Positions 1-11,656 of a stretch of 64,000 bases of DNA are shown here, one piece after another. This stretch comes from Bombus terrestris. Lineage: Eukaryota; Arthropoda; Insecta; Hymenoptera; Apidae. A program made the translations under genes and the position numbers. The notes under the pieces are model-generated. The model was not told the origin of the DNA. It worked only from the letters and a program-made list of their open reading frames with translations, and made no database searches. The first letter of the stretch is position 1; each line of letters starts with the position of its first letter. The DNA is taken from assembly GCF_910591885.1 (NCBI RefSeq), contig NC_063271.1, positions 8,921,001 through 8,985,000 on the forward strand, read 5' to 3'.

Positions 1-377
1 GCCAGGACAAAATAGGGGAGCAACGCAGGAATTCTAACAGACTTCAGTAACGATACCTAAAAGAACATGATCGTCAAACGAACACAAACATTTTAAATTA
101 AAGCACAATGATTCATACGCTTTGCAAGCTTTAGATATAAACAGGCTAACTTAATGTTAAGGCAGTAAAATTCAATTTTGCATTTTAGAAAAAAATAGTG
201 AAAAGTACTTCATCGTATTTGACATTATAATTGCTGCTTTTATGATGCATCAAATATTTATACAGTTAGCATTTTACACTTTTCCCCTTTTACATTTTAT
301 TTTAACTCTTTCTTGCAAAAGTGTGTATAAGAAAAGTGGAGTTCTAGTTCTTACGGTCCTGTTGCAGAAAGGTTAAG

Positions 378-414
<37 letters not shown>

Positions 415-960
415 AAATATCATCATTAGACTGCGAATATTTATGCAAATCCATATTCTTATGAGCACAATTAAAGAAGGGGAACCTGAGCCGAAATTTG
501 TATTTCTTATCAAATATTAGAAAAAGTATACTATCTTGGACTTGTGTTATCTTCAAATGCATCGTGTGCATTTTCGCACCTTTAAATTTCTCTTACACGC
601 ATAAAAGTCCGCATTCTAATCATTATAGTTAATTTCAAATACAATTCATAGAGTAGTGCTTCGCTAACTGGTCATGAAACCTTATCAGCTCAATTATCGA
701 GGGAAATATAATTCCAGAAAATTCCTAGTATTTTTCTTCTCTATTAACAGTTATATAACTCATTTGTTCCTTTTATATAACGTAACGCCAAAAACTCATT
801 CTACTAGCAATTTAATTCTAGGAGAGAATAAAGATAAAAATAGCGATGACTAATTAACGAAATACTACTACTTGTATTGCGATACAAATTCAGTAGAATT
901 AGCCAAAACAATAAAACGAATGCAGCTTTTTTCCAGTACCCCTAGTATATTTATCTAATT
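1..960. other. AT-rich non-coding sequence
   Basis: No coding sequence is supported here. It contains a (TA)n microsatellite at about 380-411 and short A/T-rich runs. If the exon that follows is real, this stretch is the 3' end of the intron before it. Confidence 0.6.
380..411. repeat. (TA)n microsatellite
   Basis: An uninterrupted run of alternating T and A is visible. Simple-sequence DNA of this kind is common in bee introns and intergenic DNA. Confidence 0.9.
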
Positions 961-984
961 TCTATTCTTTCGATTTTTAAAATG

Positions 985-1230
985 CAGAAACGAAAGACTC
1001 TACGAGCTTCGATAGCCGCTCAGCGAAGGATTCAAAGTAACGGCCTTAACGATCCTACGACCGTAAGTTTAGCAGTCGATACGGTAGCTAGATCGAACAT
1101 ATCTCCGCGAAGTCCTGGTCGGGCATGGCCAGGGGACAGTGACATCCGTCAACGACCTATACCACGTTCAGACGATATCAGATTATCGCCCGCTGCATAC
1201 ACTGCAAACGTCTCACATCTCATAGTGTGA
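985..1230 (+). CDS. Probable 3'-terminal exon of an unrecognised gene
   Basis: The frame codes for about 81 residues, starting KRKTLRAS and ending NVSHLIV before a TGA. It is basic at the start and rich in Arg, Pro and Ser. It is preceded by a pyrimidine-rich tract and a CAG at 982-984 that would serve as a splice acceptor. It is clearly GC-richer than its flanks, as bee exons are, and a polyadenylation signal (AATAAA, 1359-1364) follows about 130 bases after the stop. I therefore read it as the last exon, perhaps a cytoplasmic tail, of a gene whose other exons lie left of the window. The ATG at 982 overlaps the proposed acceptor, so a single-exon gene starting there is the alternative. No family was recognised. 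Confidence 0.45.
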   Translation, partial: QKRKTLRASIAAQRRIQSNGLNDPTTVSLAVDTVARSNISPRSPGRAWPGDSDIRQRPIPRSDDIRLSPAAYTANVSHLIV

Positions 1231-1358
1231 AGTAACTCGTCCTCATCGATTACTTGTACATCGTAAAATATCAACATGTTATATTATTACCTGAGAAAAA
1301 AGTTTGTTAGGTATGACACATATGTAACTGTGTTGAAAATGATAAGTTTGTTTTATAC

Positions 1359-1364
1359 AATAAA
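1359..1364 (+). terminator. Polyadenylation signal AATAAA for the 1-kb exon
   Basis: A canonical AATAAA lies about 130 bases downstream of the TGA stop, within a T/A-rich context. Confidence 0.45.
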
Positions 1365-1379
1365 AACCGTTACTTTAAA

Positions 1380-2790
1380 GACTCTCTTACCGTGTTTTAG
1401 TATCCATTAATCCGTTAAAAAACAACGTTGCAGTGACGCAACATTTTATTTGTAACATTCTTCAATTAATTTATATTAGCCAATTTTATGTTTTAACATT
1501 ATATTAAAGAAGAATCCCAAGGAATTGGAATAATATTTCTTTCAATTACTATTTCTTCCGACACCCATCTCCTACAACTTCATAAAATTTTGAAGAAACT
1601 CGAGTATAATAACAGTTTTTTTTTAATTATGGAATATTCCAATGTATTCTTTTACCTTGACAAAACAAGTTACTTTATTTGCGTTTTCCAATAATACTAC
1701 GTTTATGCAACTTCTACGAATTATCTTCCTACTTAGTTCTTACTGGATTAAATATGCTTTAATTGATGCCATATTTGTTATAAAAATTGTCATGTATGCT
1801 ATAGCATTTCTTGTTACTGGATGAAGTCATGCTTTGTAAACAGTAACAGATAAAAATATCACAAGATTAAATAGTTTTGAATCATGCATCACGTGGTACA
1901 CTTTGCTAACCCGGAAGTGAAGATATTTCAAATATTAAAGTCATTTTTATCTCTTTAAACCGAACTATAGTATATTTAAGTATATTTACTTATAGACCAA
2001 TCGATGCGTTTTTCCTATTTTCTATAAAAGAAATACTAAATAAAATAAAAGTTGATTAGTTTAGAAAATTTTAATTTCAATTTTATAAATTCTATACTAA
2101 CTGTATAAGTGATAAAATAATACATTTCACTTGTTAGAGCTATCATATAAAATACATAGAACCAAAATTTCTAAGAGCCACTTTTGTTCTGATTAAAAAA
2201 TATAAAGGTATCAATGTAGTCTTTAATTTAACTAATTCAATACGTTTATATCCTTCTTTTTCTCTTCTAGCACACATTATTTACCATCTCAATTGTTTAA
2301 TTAGTAGGCTATTCGAAAAATTCGTAGCTTTTTATATAAATTTCTAGAAAATAATAGAACATTCAAACAAATACTGCTTTTAGTTGAATATTAAAGAAAA
2401 TTAAGAAGAAACATTCAGAATTTGTTAATAAAACATTCTTTTTTCAATGACACAATATTAAACCTTTTTTAGTTTAATTCACTCGATATTCAAAACTTAT
2501 CAAAAACGTCAGATTTGAGTTTATTAATAAATTTATTTAAACAAGTTTGAATGAATGAAAGTACATAAGTATATGCTTTCGTCGTTTAAAAAATTGTTGA
2601 CCTTGACAAGAACAATCTAATATCTTTGAATACAAACACAACAGAAACGTTAACCTTTAATAATGTTATTTAATAGATGATGTAGCTGCAAGTAGTGATT
2701 GGTATTCGAATCTCACAATTAATTTCAGAACGATTCGATATTTTTCAAGACCGTCAAAATTTTGAATCACTTCGAATAGGATTCTTTGAA
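1380..2790. other. AT-rich intergenic DNA, nothing recognised
   Basis: Only short chance reading frames are present, with amino-acid composition typical of translated AT-rich DNA. No RNA gene or element ends were recognised. Confidence 0.6.
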
Positions 2791-2800
2791 TAGGAATAAC

Positions 2801-3036
2801 TCTTGAAAGTCTTGTAAGCCTTGGAAATCTTGTAAGTCTTGAAAGTCTTGAAAATTGCATTGGAATACATTTCCGATACCTCAGACATTTTAGATTTTGT
2901 TTAATATCTAACGTAATATCTAAAATACTTGTAAAATATTGACTACGTGTTAAGCTTTCAAGATTTATTAAAGTAACCAAGACTTTCAAGACTTAAAAGA
3001 CCTTCGAGATTTCAAAGATTTCCAAGATTTTTCAGG
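2801..3036. repeat. Degenerate CTTG/AAGTCTTG minisatellite arranged as an inverted repeat
   Basis: At about 2801-2860 a degenerate short unit like CTTGAAAGT is repeated about six times. At about 2954-3036 the complementary version (ACTTTCAAG, AGATTTCAA, TTTCCAAG) is repeated. The two arms could form a large imperfect stem with about a 90-base loop. It lies about 280 bases upstream of the Snx3 start codon. An ORF on the minus strand across it is only a product of the repeat. Confidence 0.6.
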
Positions 3037-3314
3037 AGTATCAGGGTATTGACTCCTGTTTAAAGGTCGAATTTTTCGCCACAGTTGAAAACTACGGTCG
3101 TATTTGACAACTCATTACTAACTGTGAGTTTAGTTCGTGGGTTTCCTCTCTACGTCCATTTCTTCGTGCCATGATCACAGATATAACACATGAGAACAAA
3201 TTGTGTCAAGTTTCTCACCGCTGTCATTTGACGAAGTTTCGTTATTCACTGTATCGGATTTGTGTTTCTTAGGTGGTCTTTAAGCGGTTTAATTAATTTA
3301 CTGTTGAAAAAGGT

Positions 3315-4830
3315 ATGGCGGATACGACAGTGGACGCTACACGTCGTTTAAATGTTAAAAAACAAACACTGGATGACGCTTATGCAGCGCCTGCAAATTT
3401 TCTCGAAATTGACGTGATTAATCCAATCACACACGGCGTCGGCAAGAAACGGTATACCGATTATGAAGTTCGCATGAGGGTGAGTGATAGGCCCTTATTG
3501 TTTTATTTCATAATTTCATTCTTTGCCAGTTAATGAACGTAACTGAGCATTTTTTTCATTCTGATGTCAGGTTCTCTTTTGCAGTTTCGATGTATAAGAT
3601 ATCGTATTTAAATATATAAACTTTGTATTTCTCCAAGTATAAAATTTGTTTAATTTCTATTTACTCGTCAATTCAATAAATTAATAAATTTTTTCTGCAA
3701 TTAATGATATTTTCTGTGAAAAAAATTTCGTATTGCGGTTAATACTTATGTATATACAGTCACGGTATTGTTAAGCCCTGTTTAAAAATTTATGAAAGAT
3801 TATTAAAAAATTTTTATGTTTTCAATATTCTTTTTCACATTAATTTTGTTTTTTAATACGAAAGTAATGCTAGTGATGGCGTTATTAGGACTGCTAATTA
3901 CATTGTGGACATTAACCAAATCTATCATGGGCTGTGTCTGCTATCTTACTGTTAATGATAAAATTGGGTAGATACAAAAATATGTATACTGTTGAAGCCA
4001 GTTATAGGCCTCAGATTAATATATATGAATCGCATTCCAGAATTCAGGGGATAATAATATACATAAGCAAATTTTTTGTAAAATTTATATTGAAATTATT
4101 CTAAAATATTATTATGTATATCTTATGATCTTCTTGTTCTTTTAAATAGAATTAAATATAAATTTTATATTACAATCTTTCTTTTGTATTATATTTGAAA
4201 TATTGAATAAATGAATTATAAAAGACAATTCTTTATTTCAGACAAATCTACCAGTTTTTAAAGTAAAAGATTCCACAGTAAGAAGAAGATACAGTGATTT
4301 TGAATGGCTGAGGACTGAACTAGAAAGAGATAGCAAGGTCAGTTGGTAAAGTATATGTAAAACAAATAAAAGTAGAAGTTAAATTCTTTTAAACCAATGA
4401 TAATATTGATATCTCATAATAGAGTTAGAAAAATCAATACGTTTTATTTTTTACTAGAAAAACAACAGTATTAGTAAATAGAAAATGTTAATGAACTTAC
4501 AGATAGTAGTGCCTCCATTACCAGGGAAAGCTTGGAAGCGTCAGATGCCTTTTCGAGGAGATGATGGTATTTTTGAAGAAGATTTTATTGAAGATCGAAG
4601 GAAAGGTCTAGAAGCTTTTGTTAATAAGTAAGTACATATTAACCAAGTTAAATATACATTCCATTTATTTTTAATATGTAAAAATATTGGATAAATTATA
4701 CAAAAATCTTACCTGATATTTCAGAATAGCAGGACACCCATTAGCACAGAATGAACGGTGTTTACATATGTTTCTGCAAGAACCTGTAATAGACAAGAAC
4801 TACGTACCTGGAAAAATACGTAATACATAA
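3315..4830 (+). CDS. Snx3: Sorting nexin-3
   Basis: Coding exons are 3315-3479, 4242-4337, 4503-4627 and 4725-4830, all with GT-AG junctions and consistent phase. The product is 163 residues, close to the 162 of human SNX3. Almost the whole protein is a PX domain that binds phosphatidylinositol 3-phosphate on early endosomes. The sequence shows the family signatures QTLDDAYAAP, NFLEIDV, RRRYSDFEWLR (the lipid-contacting Arg-Arg-Tyr segment), VVPPLPGKAWKRQ and GHPLAQNERCLHMFL, and ends DKNYVPGKIRNT. The family works with the retromer to recycle cargo such as Wntless and transferrin receptor. The start codon is the first ATG after a plausible leader and gives the expected N-terminus. Identification is essentially certain; the transcript start and end were not determined. 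Confidence 0.97.
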
Positions 4831-6413
4831 GTTACAATAAGACTTATTGCAAGTATATTTTCCTCCCCACCTTCAATGTGTAAAGTTATATTTGAAAAGT
4901 TATTTTAAATCTTTAAGTCTAAAATTTATTAAGATCCTTCTGTATTTATGCAATATTTAATCGAGCTTTTCACACTGTGATGTTGAATCAGAACTTGCTT
5001 TTTAAAAATTGTGTTTCAAACACATAACTAAATATTTAGAAGGATCTTATTATTCATATCATTATCAGTCATAGGGAAGAATTAACTAAGTTTTTTTCTT
5101 TTAATCTTTCTTCTTTTAATAATACTGTAGTTTGATAAAAAAAACTTATAACATTGACATTTATCATTTTCAGAAATTGCAATATAATGTTGTATACAAC
5201 AAATCAATTAATATATAAATATACAAAATTTATGGATTTCAAAATATGGCTTAAAAAATAAAATATTAAGATAAAAATTATTTATTTACAAGTTGTTCAA
5301 TAGAAAACATAATAAAAATTTGATCTTCTTTAATAGCTTTTTATCACTCTTTTTTGTATATGAATAGTATCAATTTAGTAAAATAAATTGAATAATTAAC
5401 TATACTACATTGTTTTCTATTGGATAACTCGTAAGTAGCAATAAGTTCATTTGTAAACAGTGCTATTGCAAATAAGTGGATAAGATAAATTGATTTGAGA
5501 ATGAAGGTAAACCTCTCAAAAATTGTTTATAATTTGATATTCACTGCATAAGAAATACTGTTAAAAATCTAAAATTTACTAAACTTAGATCCTTGTTTAT
5601 TAATGATAAAATATATATATAATTAAGGTGTTCTGAATCTACGCTCCTTGTTTTATTATGAGAATAGGATACAGGAATGATATTACTTCTGTACTGGATA
5701 TAAAAGTAAAATTAATAATTTGTATATATATATTGTGTTTTCATATTTTCTAAACTTACATTAGAAGCAACACTTTTTAAATATTTATAATTATCAAAGG
5801 GACTATGTACAGGGCATAGATTAAACTATTTTACAGTGTTTCAATTAAGTTATAATTTGTATTACAGGAGAACTTTCATTAAATATATTTCTTCTCTCAT
5901 TAATATATAATAAATATATTTGTGTATAAACAAGTGCACACGTAACATTCACATAAGAAATATTGTCTATCAATATAAACAATACATAGGAACATACAAA
6001 AAATTAAGACTGTGACTTAAATGTCACTTTTAAAGCTCTAATATTTAAATAAGAAAATCTTAACACAAACGGGATTTATCAGTATTTATTTTGATTAAAG
6101 GTATAACTTTCAATAAAAAAGAAGTAGTGTTGTAAATTCAAACTTCACTATTTCTTAACAAATTAAAAAAGATGGCTAGAAACAACTCACAAAATTATTA
6201 TTCTTTTCTATTGATATTGCAGTCATCTTAAACACGTTTACATAAGTAATATTTAACACATTGTCTTTACAATGAAATATGTAATTATGCCCTTCGTTAA
6301 TCTCAAGCTTAGAACCTCTGAAATTTAAACAAATACAGTGGCGATAATTCGTGTTATGTAAAATGTTCTGTGACGTTTCTTTTATTTAATAGATTCAACT
6401 ATGTAACAAATGT
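4831..6413. other. 3' flank of Snx3 and convergent intergenic DNA
   Basis: This is very AT-rich sequence between two convergent genes. A candidate polyadenylation signal for Snx3 (AATAAA) is at about 5257-5262. Nothing coding or structured was seen. Confidence 0.55.
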
Positions 6414-8342
6414 TTATAGATATACATCCTGTTTAGTTCTAATGAAGTTTTTATTTTTGAAGTATGTTTCTATATACTTGCTTACACAGTCTTGTTCTGG
6501 AAAATAGAAATAAAGTATGTACCGAATATGAGAATATTTTTATTAAACATTTTAATAAAATATTTCAGTAGATACTAACCAGGAAATGTATTCTCAATAA
6601 TAAGCATATCAGCTATATGCTTGGCAACTACTTTAAAGAGCTCTCTATTTTTTATTCTTCGTTTCTTATAGAACGGCATTAAGTATTTTACAATCCATGG
6701 TGCTATTCTTTCTTTACATGCTGTTAAATGTTCTTCTATACAAATTGGTGAATCTGTTGTCATATCTTCATCATCACTTTCTCCAAATAATTCAATAAAT
6801 TTTTCCTTAACTCTTCCATGTCTTCTACAATCTTTTAAAGATAATTCTGTCATTCTTGCCTTTAGTTTTGATTCTTGATATACACGTTCAACAAGCCAAA
6901 TATTATTTATTCTACGTTTTTGCTTGTTTTCTGTTGTCTCATTTTCTGTTGATGATGATTTATTATTACTTTTTCTGGTTTTCATCTCTTTATAATAAAT
7001 AAAACTATACTTCCCTGTATTTGTATTTGATGTTTTTATGTTAGTGTTCTTAACCGAGTTAATCTTTATGTCATTACTTTTAATCGTGTTAATAGAACCA
7101 CTAGAATTATGTGGGAGAAGAGCATTAATTTCTTTATCCATATTAGCTTTAGTAACGCCTGAATGTTTCTCAATTAATGTCATAAGATCGCTACTATCAT
7201 CACTGTCACAGAACATATCTTCCATGTGTTGCAAAAGAGAATCCTGTGAATTCTCATCGTCAATTTGGACATTGGATTGATTTGTAACTTGAATATTAGG
7301 ATTATCTTGTATACAACTAAAAATATTGCTATCTTCTTCTTTTATTGTTTCTTCATTTACTATTATTTTATCGCATGTCTCTTCATCTAAATCATTGAAT
7401 TTATTGTTTTCTATATCATTAAGACTAGTAGAATTGATAATAGGTGAAGCTGTATTATTATAGACCGTCAACTGAGAAGATATATCATCCATATAGTCTT
7501 CATTTTCACCATTTATATCATCCTCTTCTTTATGCTTTAATATTTCCTTTGTTGAGGACAATTCATCGCAATTAGAGGTGATACATATACTTTGAATGTT
7601 ATCTGCCCTTTCTAACTCCACCCATGAATTAATTGTTTGAACTCCAATGTCTACCTTAGATGGTGTGGTTTTCAAAAATATCACCAATTTTTTATAGGCT
7701 TTTTTCTCTGATGTATGTGATTTTACATCTGAAATCTATAAATATCTTAATTTCAACTATTAATCAATCTATCAGATCAAACTACATCAATAAACAGAAT
7801 TACCAATTTCAATATATTTTGCCTGTATAAAGTGGTTTCTAAAGATGATCGAACTGCAAGTAATTCCATTTGATTTGCACACATTTTCAACTGACTACTC
7901 GGAATCTCTTCATTCTTCTCCTTATAACAAAGGATGTAATTGCTAAGTAAACATTTATGTAAATAGGAAAAATATATAGCACGAACCTGTAATTTAAATT
8001 TAATATAATACAAATCATTGAATTAAGACATAATTAAATATTTTTATATTTTACAGATATATATAGGTATTTAATTAATTAATTATAAATTACAAAAATA
8101 ATTTTAATATGTCGAAGTGTTTAATGGATTTTTTACAGAAAACATGCCGTAGTAGTCAGTCGAAGAAATTCATCATTCGGATCAGTGGGAATGTGAAATT
8201 TGTTCGCTGAAAGTGAAGGTATTGAAATTGAAAGGAGATTGTTAATATCTTCGAGACTAGTGTTATCATCGCTATCCCAAATATCAAACTCTTCCTGATC
8301 TCGTTTCAACGTGAATGGTAAAAATCTTTCCATTTGATCCAT
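6414..8342 (-). CDS. Uncharacterised acidic protein with C-terminal SRI-like domain
   Basis: Proposed coding exons in transcript order are 8342-8137, 7942-7804, 7735-6580 and 6496-6414, giving 527 residues. All junctions are GT-AG and in phase. The acceptor at 7943-7944 was preferred to one at 7987-7988 because only the former keeps the frame after exon 1. The N-terminus starts MDQMERFLPF; an ATG 33 bases further upstream is also in frame. The middle is long, acidic, rich in Asn/Ser/Asp and probably disordered, with a basic Lys/Arg stretch (KQKRR) before the C-terminal domain. The last 70 or so residues have the pattern of SRI domains, which bind the phosphorylated RNA polymerase II tail in SETD2, RECQL5 and PHRF1: IVKYLMPFYKKRRI, then ELFKVVAKHIADMLIIE, then VSKYIETYFKNK. 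This is read by eye and not proven. The gene lies head-to-tail with Cyclin-Q on the same strand. It is not SETD2, PHRF1 or RECQL5 as a whole. Confidence 0.7.
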
Positions 8343-8375
8343 CGTTGTGATGGATTGTGAACAATTTCTTATCAA

Positions 8376-9265
8376 AATTTGATGTAAAACTATTTCAAAC
8401 TTCTCACTGACAAATGCCGTACATATTCACCGGGCAATAATATTCGATGTTCGACTTTCTTGTGACTCAAATGCCCACTTATTATTTTATGACATGAATA
8501 TAAATAGACATTAGGTTTTATATCAATGTTAGAATCAAACAAATAAGTATTTTTTTGTAATCAAACGAGAATAATTTTACTTATATCTATATATACATTT
8601 GACTACACAATAGCGATTTGCTAGCAACTAACTTCACACATGTCAGAACTCAAACTGTATTGTATAATAAATTGATTTTTCTATAACTTATAATACTAGT
8701 TAAACTTTAGGTAATGATTTCATACATATAAATTTTGTCAATATATGTTATTTCGGAATGTTGAGTAATAATTATTAATTGGGATCTATCAAGAATTACC
8801 CGCCACTTTTTTCTACATTAGTAAATTCAAAATATGCAAAAATTTATATGAAATATAGAAACAATTTAATGTTATTAAAAATTTTGATGTTCTAAAATTT
8901 CTTACTTTTCTAAATATTTTAATATTAATTAAGTAATCAAACTTTTCAAATCTTTATATTTTATTATAATTTTATTATAAAGAAAAAGTTATTAATTTAT
9001 TTTATATTATGATGGATACTATCAAGTTTGCATATTGGTAAATTAAAAAATGCACGTTGTTTTTTCCATACATTTTCTTATATTTCAAATATCATTGTCT
9101 TTTAATTTAAAAATAATATTAATGGTATAGAAAAATACAAAACACAAAATCAGAAATATTCTGTTTGATGATCTTGATTTATATTTGTACTCTTTCAATA
9201 CCAAGTTTTATAAAAACGTCGAACTTGTGTTAATATACAATGAACTCAAATATCACTGAAATGCT
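8376..9265. other. Short intergenic region between two minus-strand genes
   Basis: The sequence is AT-rich and should contain the promoter of the SRI-like gene and the 3' end of Cyclin-Q. No specific motif was supported. Confidence 0.5.
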
Positions 9266-10352
9266 TTAGTTGTCTCTAGTTTCTGGTTCTTCATCGTATG
9301 CTGCCATGACTTTTTCCATTATCTCCCAAAGTTTATCTCTTGTTAGGTCTTTACAGAAGACCTGGAAAAGATAATAACTTTACCTTATGCTTTTAACCAA
9401 TTCCTGATCTTCATAAATTTAAAAATATTCTTAATTGTTACATTAAACCAAGGTTGCTGGTCACATTCGTCCATTAATGGTACTACTACACCATAAATTT
9501 GAAGTGACAAATTAATACAAGCGATTGCTATTAAATTTGGTGGATAATCAAGTATAGCTGGGGAATGATGAAAATCTTGTAAAAGTGCCATGCTTGTTTT
9601 TGCAACTGGATATTTAGACCATTCTTCCTCTCCAAACCATGCTTGCAAAGATCGTAAATAATGTAACATATACTAAAATAATATTTTCTTATTTAGAATA
9701 ATTATTTATGGTTTATATTTTAGTTAATATAAATTATATCATTTAGTACTAACTTTATGCGGATGTACAGGAGTCGTTTGAAACTTAAGCATACGCATAA
9801 TTAAAAGTTCTGCTTGGACAATTGCATCTCTCATGCTCCAATATTGATCTCCTAATTCCAATGGTTGTGATCCTCTATGTAATGTGCTGTAAGATACATT
9901 CATTACATCTCTAATTTTCAAATTATCATCTTTCATTTTTCCTGCTAAGTAAAGACAAGTAGCAGCAATTAGCTGAAACACATGCACATTTATATAAATA
10001 TAAATTATAAAAGACATATATTAGAAACTTTAATTGATATTATAAATTAATTATTTACACAATTATCATAACCTCCTGGAACAGCTTCTTTTGTAAACCT
10101 ATGATACAATGTTGCAGCTGTAGCAATAGTCAGAGGATGAGCTTCCAGTTTTAAACCTATAATTTATGAAGGTTAATATCACTTTTCATTATTACAATAT
10201 AAAACTTAATAATCAAAGAACTTACCACATTCAAATATAAATCGTGAAATTGTAAAACTATCACTGCTCTTTGTGTAATCAATCGTAATGCTCTTTTGCA
10301 AAGTGTTTCTCTTCTCCCGTTGCATAGCTAATACATCAATAACATCTTTCAT
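9266..10352 (-). CDS. CycQ: Cyclin-Q (CDK10-activating cyclin, FAM58A family)
   Basis: Coding exons in transcript order are 10352-10226, 10156-10059, 9972-9754, 9672-9442 and 9361-9266. All splice sites are GT-AG with consistent phase, and the product is 256 residues (human CCNQ is 248). Two cyclin folds are seen. The first runs through RFIFECGLKLEAHPLTIATA, TLYHRF and LIAATCLYLAGKMKDDNLKIRDVMNVS. The second has HYLRSLQAWFGEEEW, SMALLQDFHHS and LIAIACINLSLQIYGVVVP, followed by QQPWFNVFCKDLTRDKLWEIM. This order matches FAM58A/cyclin-Q, not cyclins K, L or T. In animals this cyclin binds CDK10, and in humans its loss causes STAR syndrome. It should act in the nucleus and cytoplasm as the regulatory subunit of the kinase. 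Confidence 0.93.
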
Positions 10353-10498
10353 TTTGGAACTGTATGGATACAATATATTATTTTTAATTTATTACAAATT
10401 GTATATATGCATACATATAGTATTACTAAAAATATTGTAAAAATTGACTTAATCAAAGAAAATAATATATGTTTAACATACTATACTTTATCTGGAAA

Positions 10499-10690
10499 AT
10501 GAAATTCATTAAACATTGTTGTAAAGTAACAGATAAAAATCACGAGCCGGCGTACAGTCAAAATTTCGCAAAAAAATTTATTTCAAATAATTCATGTATT
10601 TCCTTAAAGTACCTTAAAGTTTCCGTACTAGTAGGTTCCGTCGGATTCATTTTGGCGATATATATTCTATTTGAATTTGTCTACAATTAA
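10499..10690 (+). CDS. Possible small single-pass membrane protein ORF (doubtful)
   Basis: An ATG at 10499 (or 10469) opens a 63- to 73-residue frame with a basic N-terminal half and a convincing hydrophobic segment (VSVLVGSVGFILAIYILFEF) just before the stop. Its shape resembles small mitochondrial or ER tail-anchored proteins. No family was recognised and there is no polyadenylation signal nearby. It lies between Cyclin-Q (-) and the racemase gene (+), where AT-rich DNA could yield such a frame by chance. A second short frame follows at 10671-10874. Confidence 0.2.
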   Translation: MKFIKHCCKVTDKNHEPAYSQNFAKKFISNNSCISLKYLKVSVLVGSVGFILAIYILFEFVYN

Positions 10691-11166
10691 TATAATTTGT
10701 TTTGTTACAGGTTACAATATGTATTTATTTATTGCACACTGCGTATCAGTGTTACCAATTATCAATATATTCCCTTTCGTTAGTGACTTTAATACCAATA
10801 TTAAAATAACTATATCCGATAAAGATTCTAGAATTACTGATTCTTGGAAATTAGAAATGAATAGAAGCTGTTGAAAATAAATATTATCTAATATTTAGTA
10901 TGTATCTTTCAAACGAAAATATCTTAAAATTAAATAATGAGAATAGTATGGTTATTAAGATCGAATAAAGAAGGTTGACTTCGTTTTTCCATGCTCTGCA
11001 AGAATATTAAAAAATAGATATATGGTCTTATTTTTAAAAAATAATAATGACCTTGAAATCTCGTAAAAAAAAAAATAATAATCATAAGAAAAAACTAATT
11101 CTACCATTACACGTGGTCCTTAAAATAATGTAACTTCATACAACAATAAATGGAGAAGATATATAA

Positions 11167-11370
11167 GTGAGATCCATTATAACGAGACGTGATAAAGTGC
11201 ACGCGTACCGAGCGAAAATTCAAAGTCGATTTTCTCGAAAGCAAAGCCTCAAACGAAAAATTTTTATTCTATATTTTCGACTTCTTTTTTCGCGTAGAAT
11301 CACTCCCTTTTCGCATGTACCACCAGTTACCAACCACCCTATACGTGGTCCCATTTAACTGGACCACTCT
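11167..11370 (-). mobile_element. Fragment of a dispersed non-autonomous element related to the one at 47.1 kb
   Basis: Read on the minus strand, this block is similar over much of its length to the interior of the inverted-repeat element at 47106-47555. Shared stretches include GTCGAAAATATAGAATAAA against ACGAAAATGTAGAATAAA and GAGAAAATCGACTTTGAA against AAGAAAATCGAATTTCGAC, plus the block GTGATTCTACGCG found near the right end of the other copy. Terminal repeats are not clearly preserved, so it is a fragment or a divergent relative. The short ORFs on both strands here are by-products. Confidence 0.5.
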
Positions 11371-11656
11371 ATATGGTAAGGGTATAGTTTTTATTTTCAT
11401 ACAAATGTATTTAAATAATTTTTTAACAATGTAATATGTACCTCGTTTAATTAAAAATGAATTTTCACTTATATGTGAAAAAGATTTCATGATTTCTTAA
11501 AGAAATTTAATAAGTTTTAGTATTGTTGAATTAATTATTCATATTGATTTCTATCACTATGCAAGATTGCATAATTAACTTTGATACAATTGTAATTAAA
11601 AATGTGTAAACTCATTCTGTGTTAGTTTTCATGGCGCAGTTTTACTGATCACAAGT

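Noticed and set aside
2666..2989. 107-codon minus-strand frame with repeated RLTRFPRLTRLSR
   Set aside because: The repetition is the translation of the CTTG minisatellite, not a protein repeat.
7038..7280. Plus-strand hydrophobic frame opposite the SRI-like gene
   Set aside because: Antisense shadow of the real exon; its Leu/Ile richness comes from complementing Asn/Asp/Lys codons.
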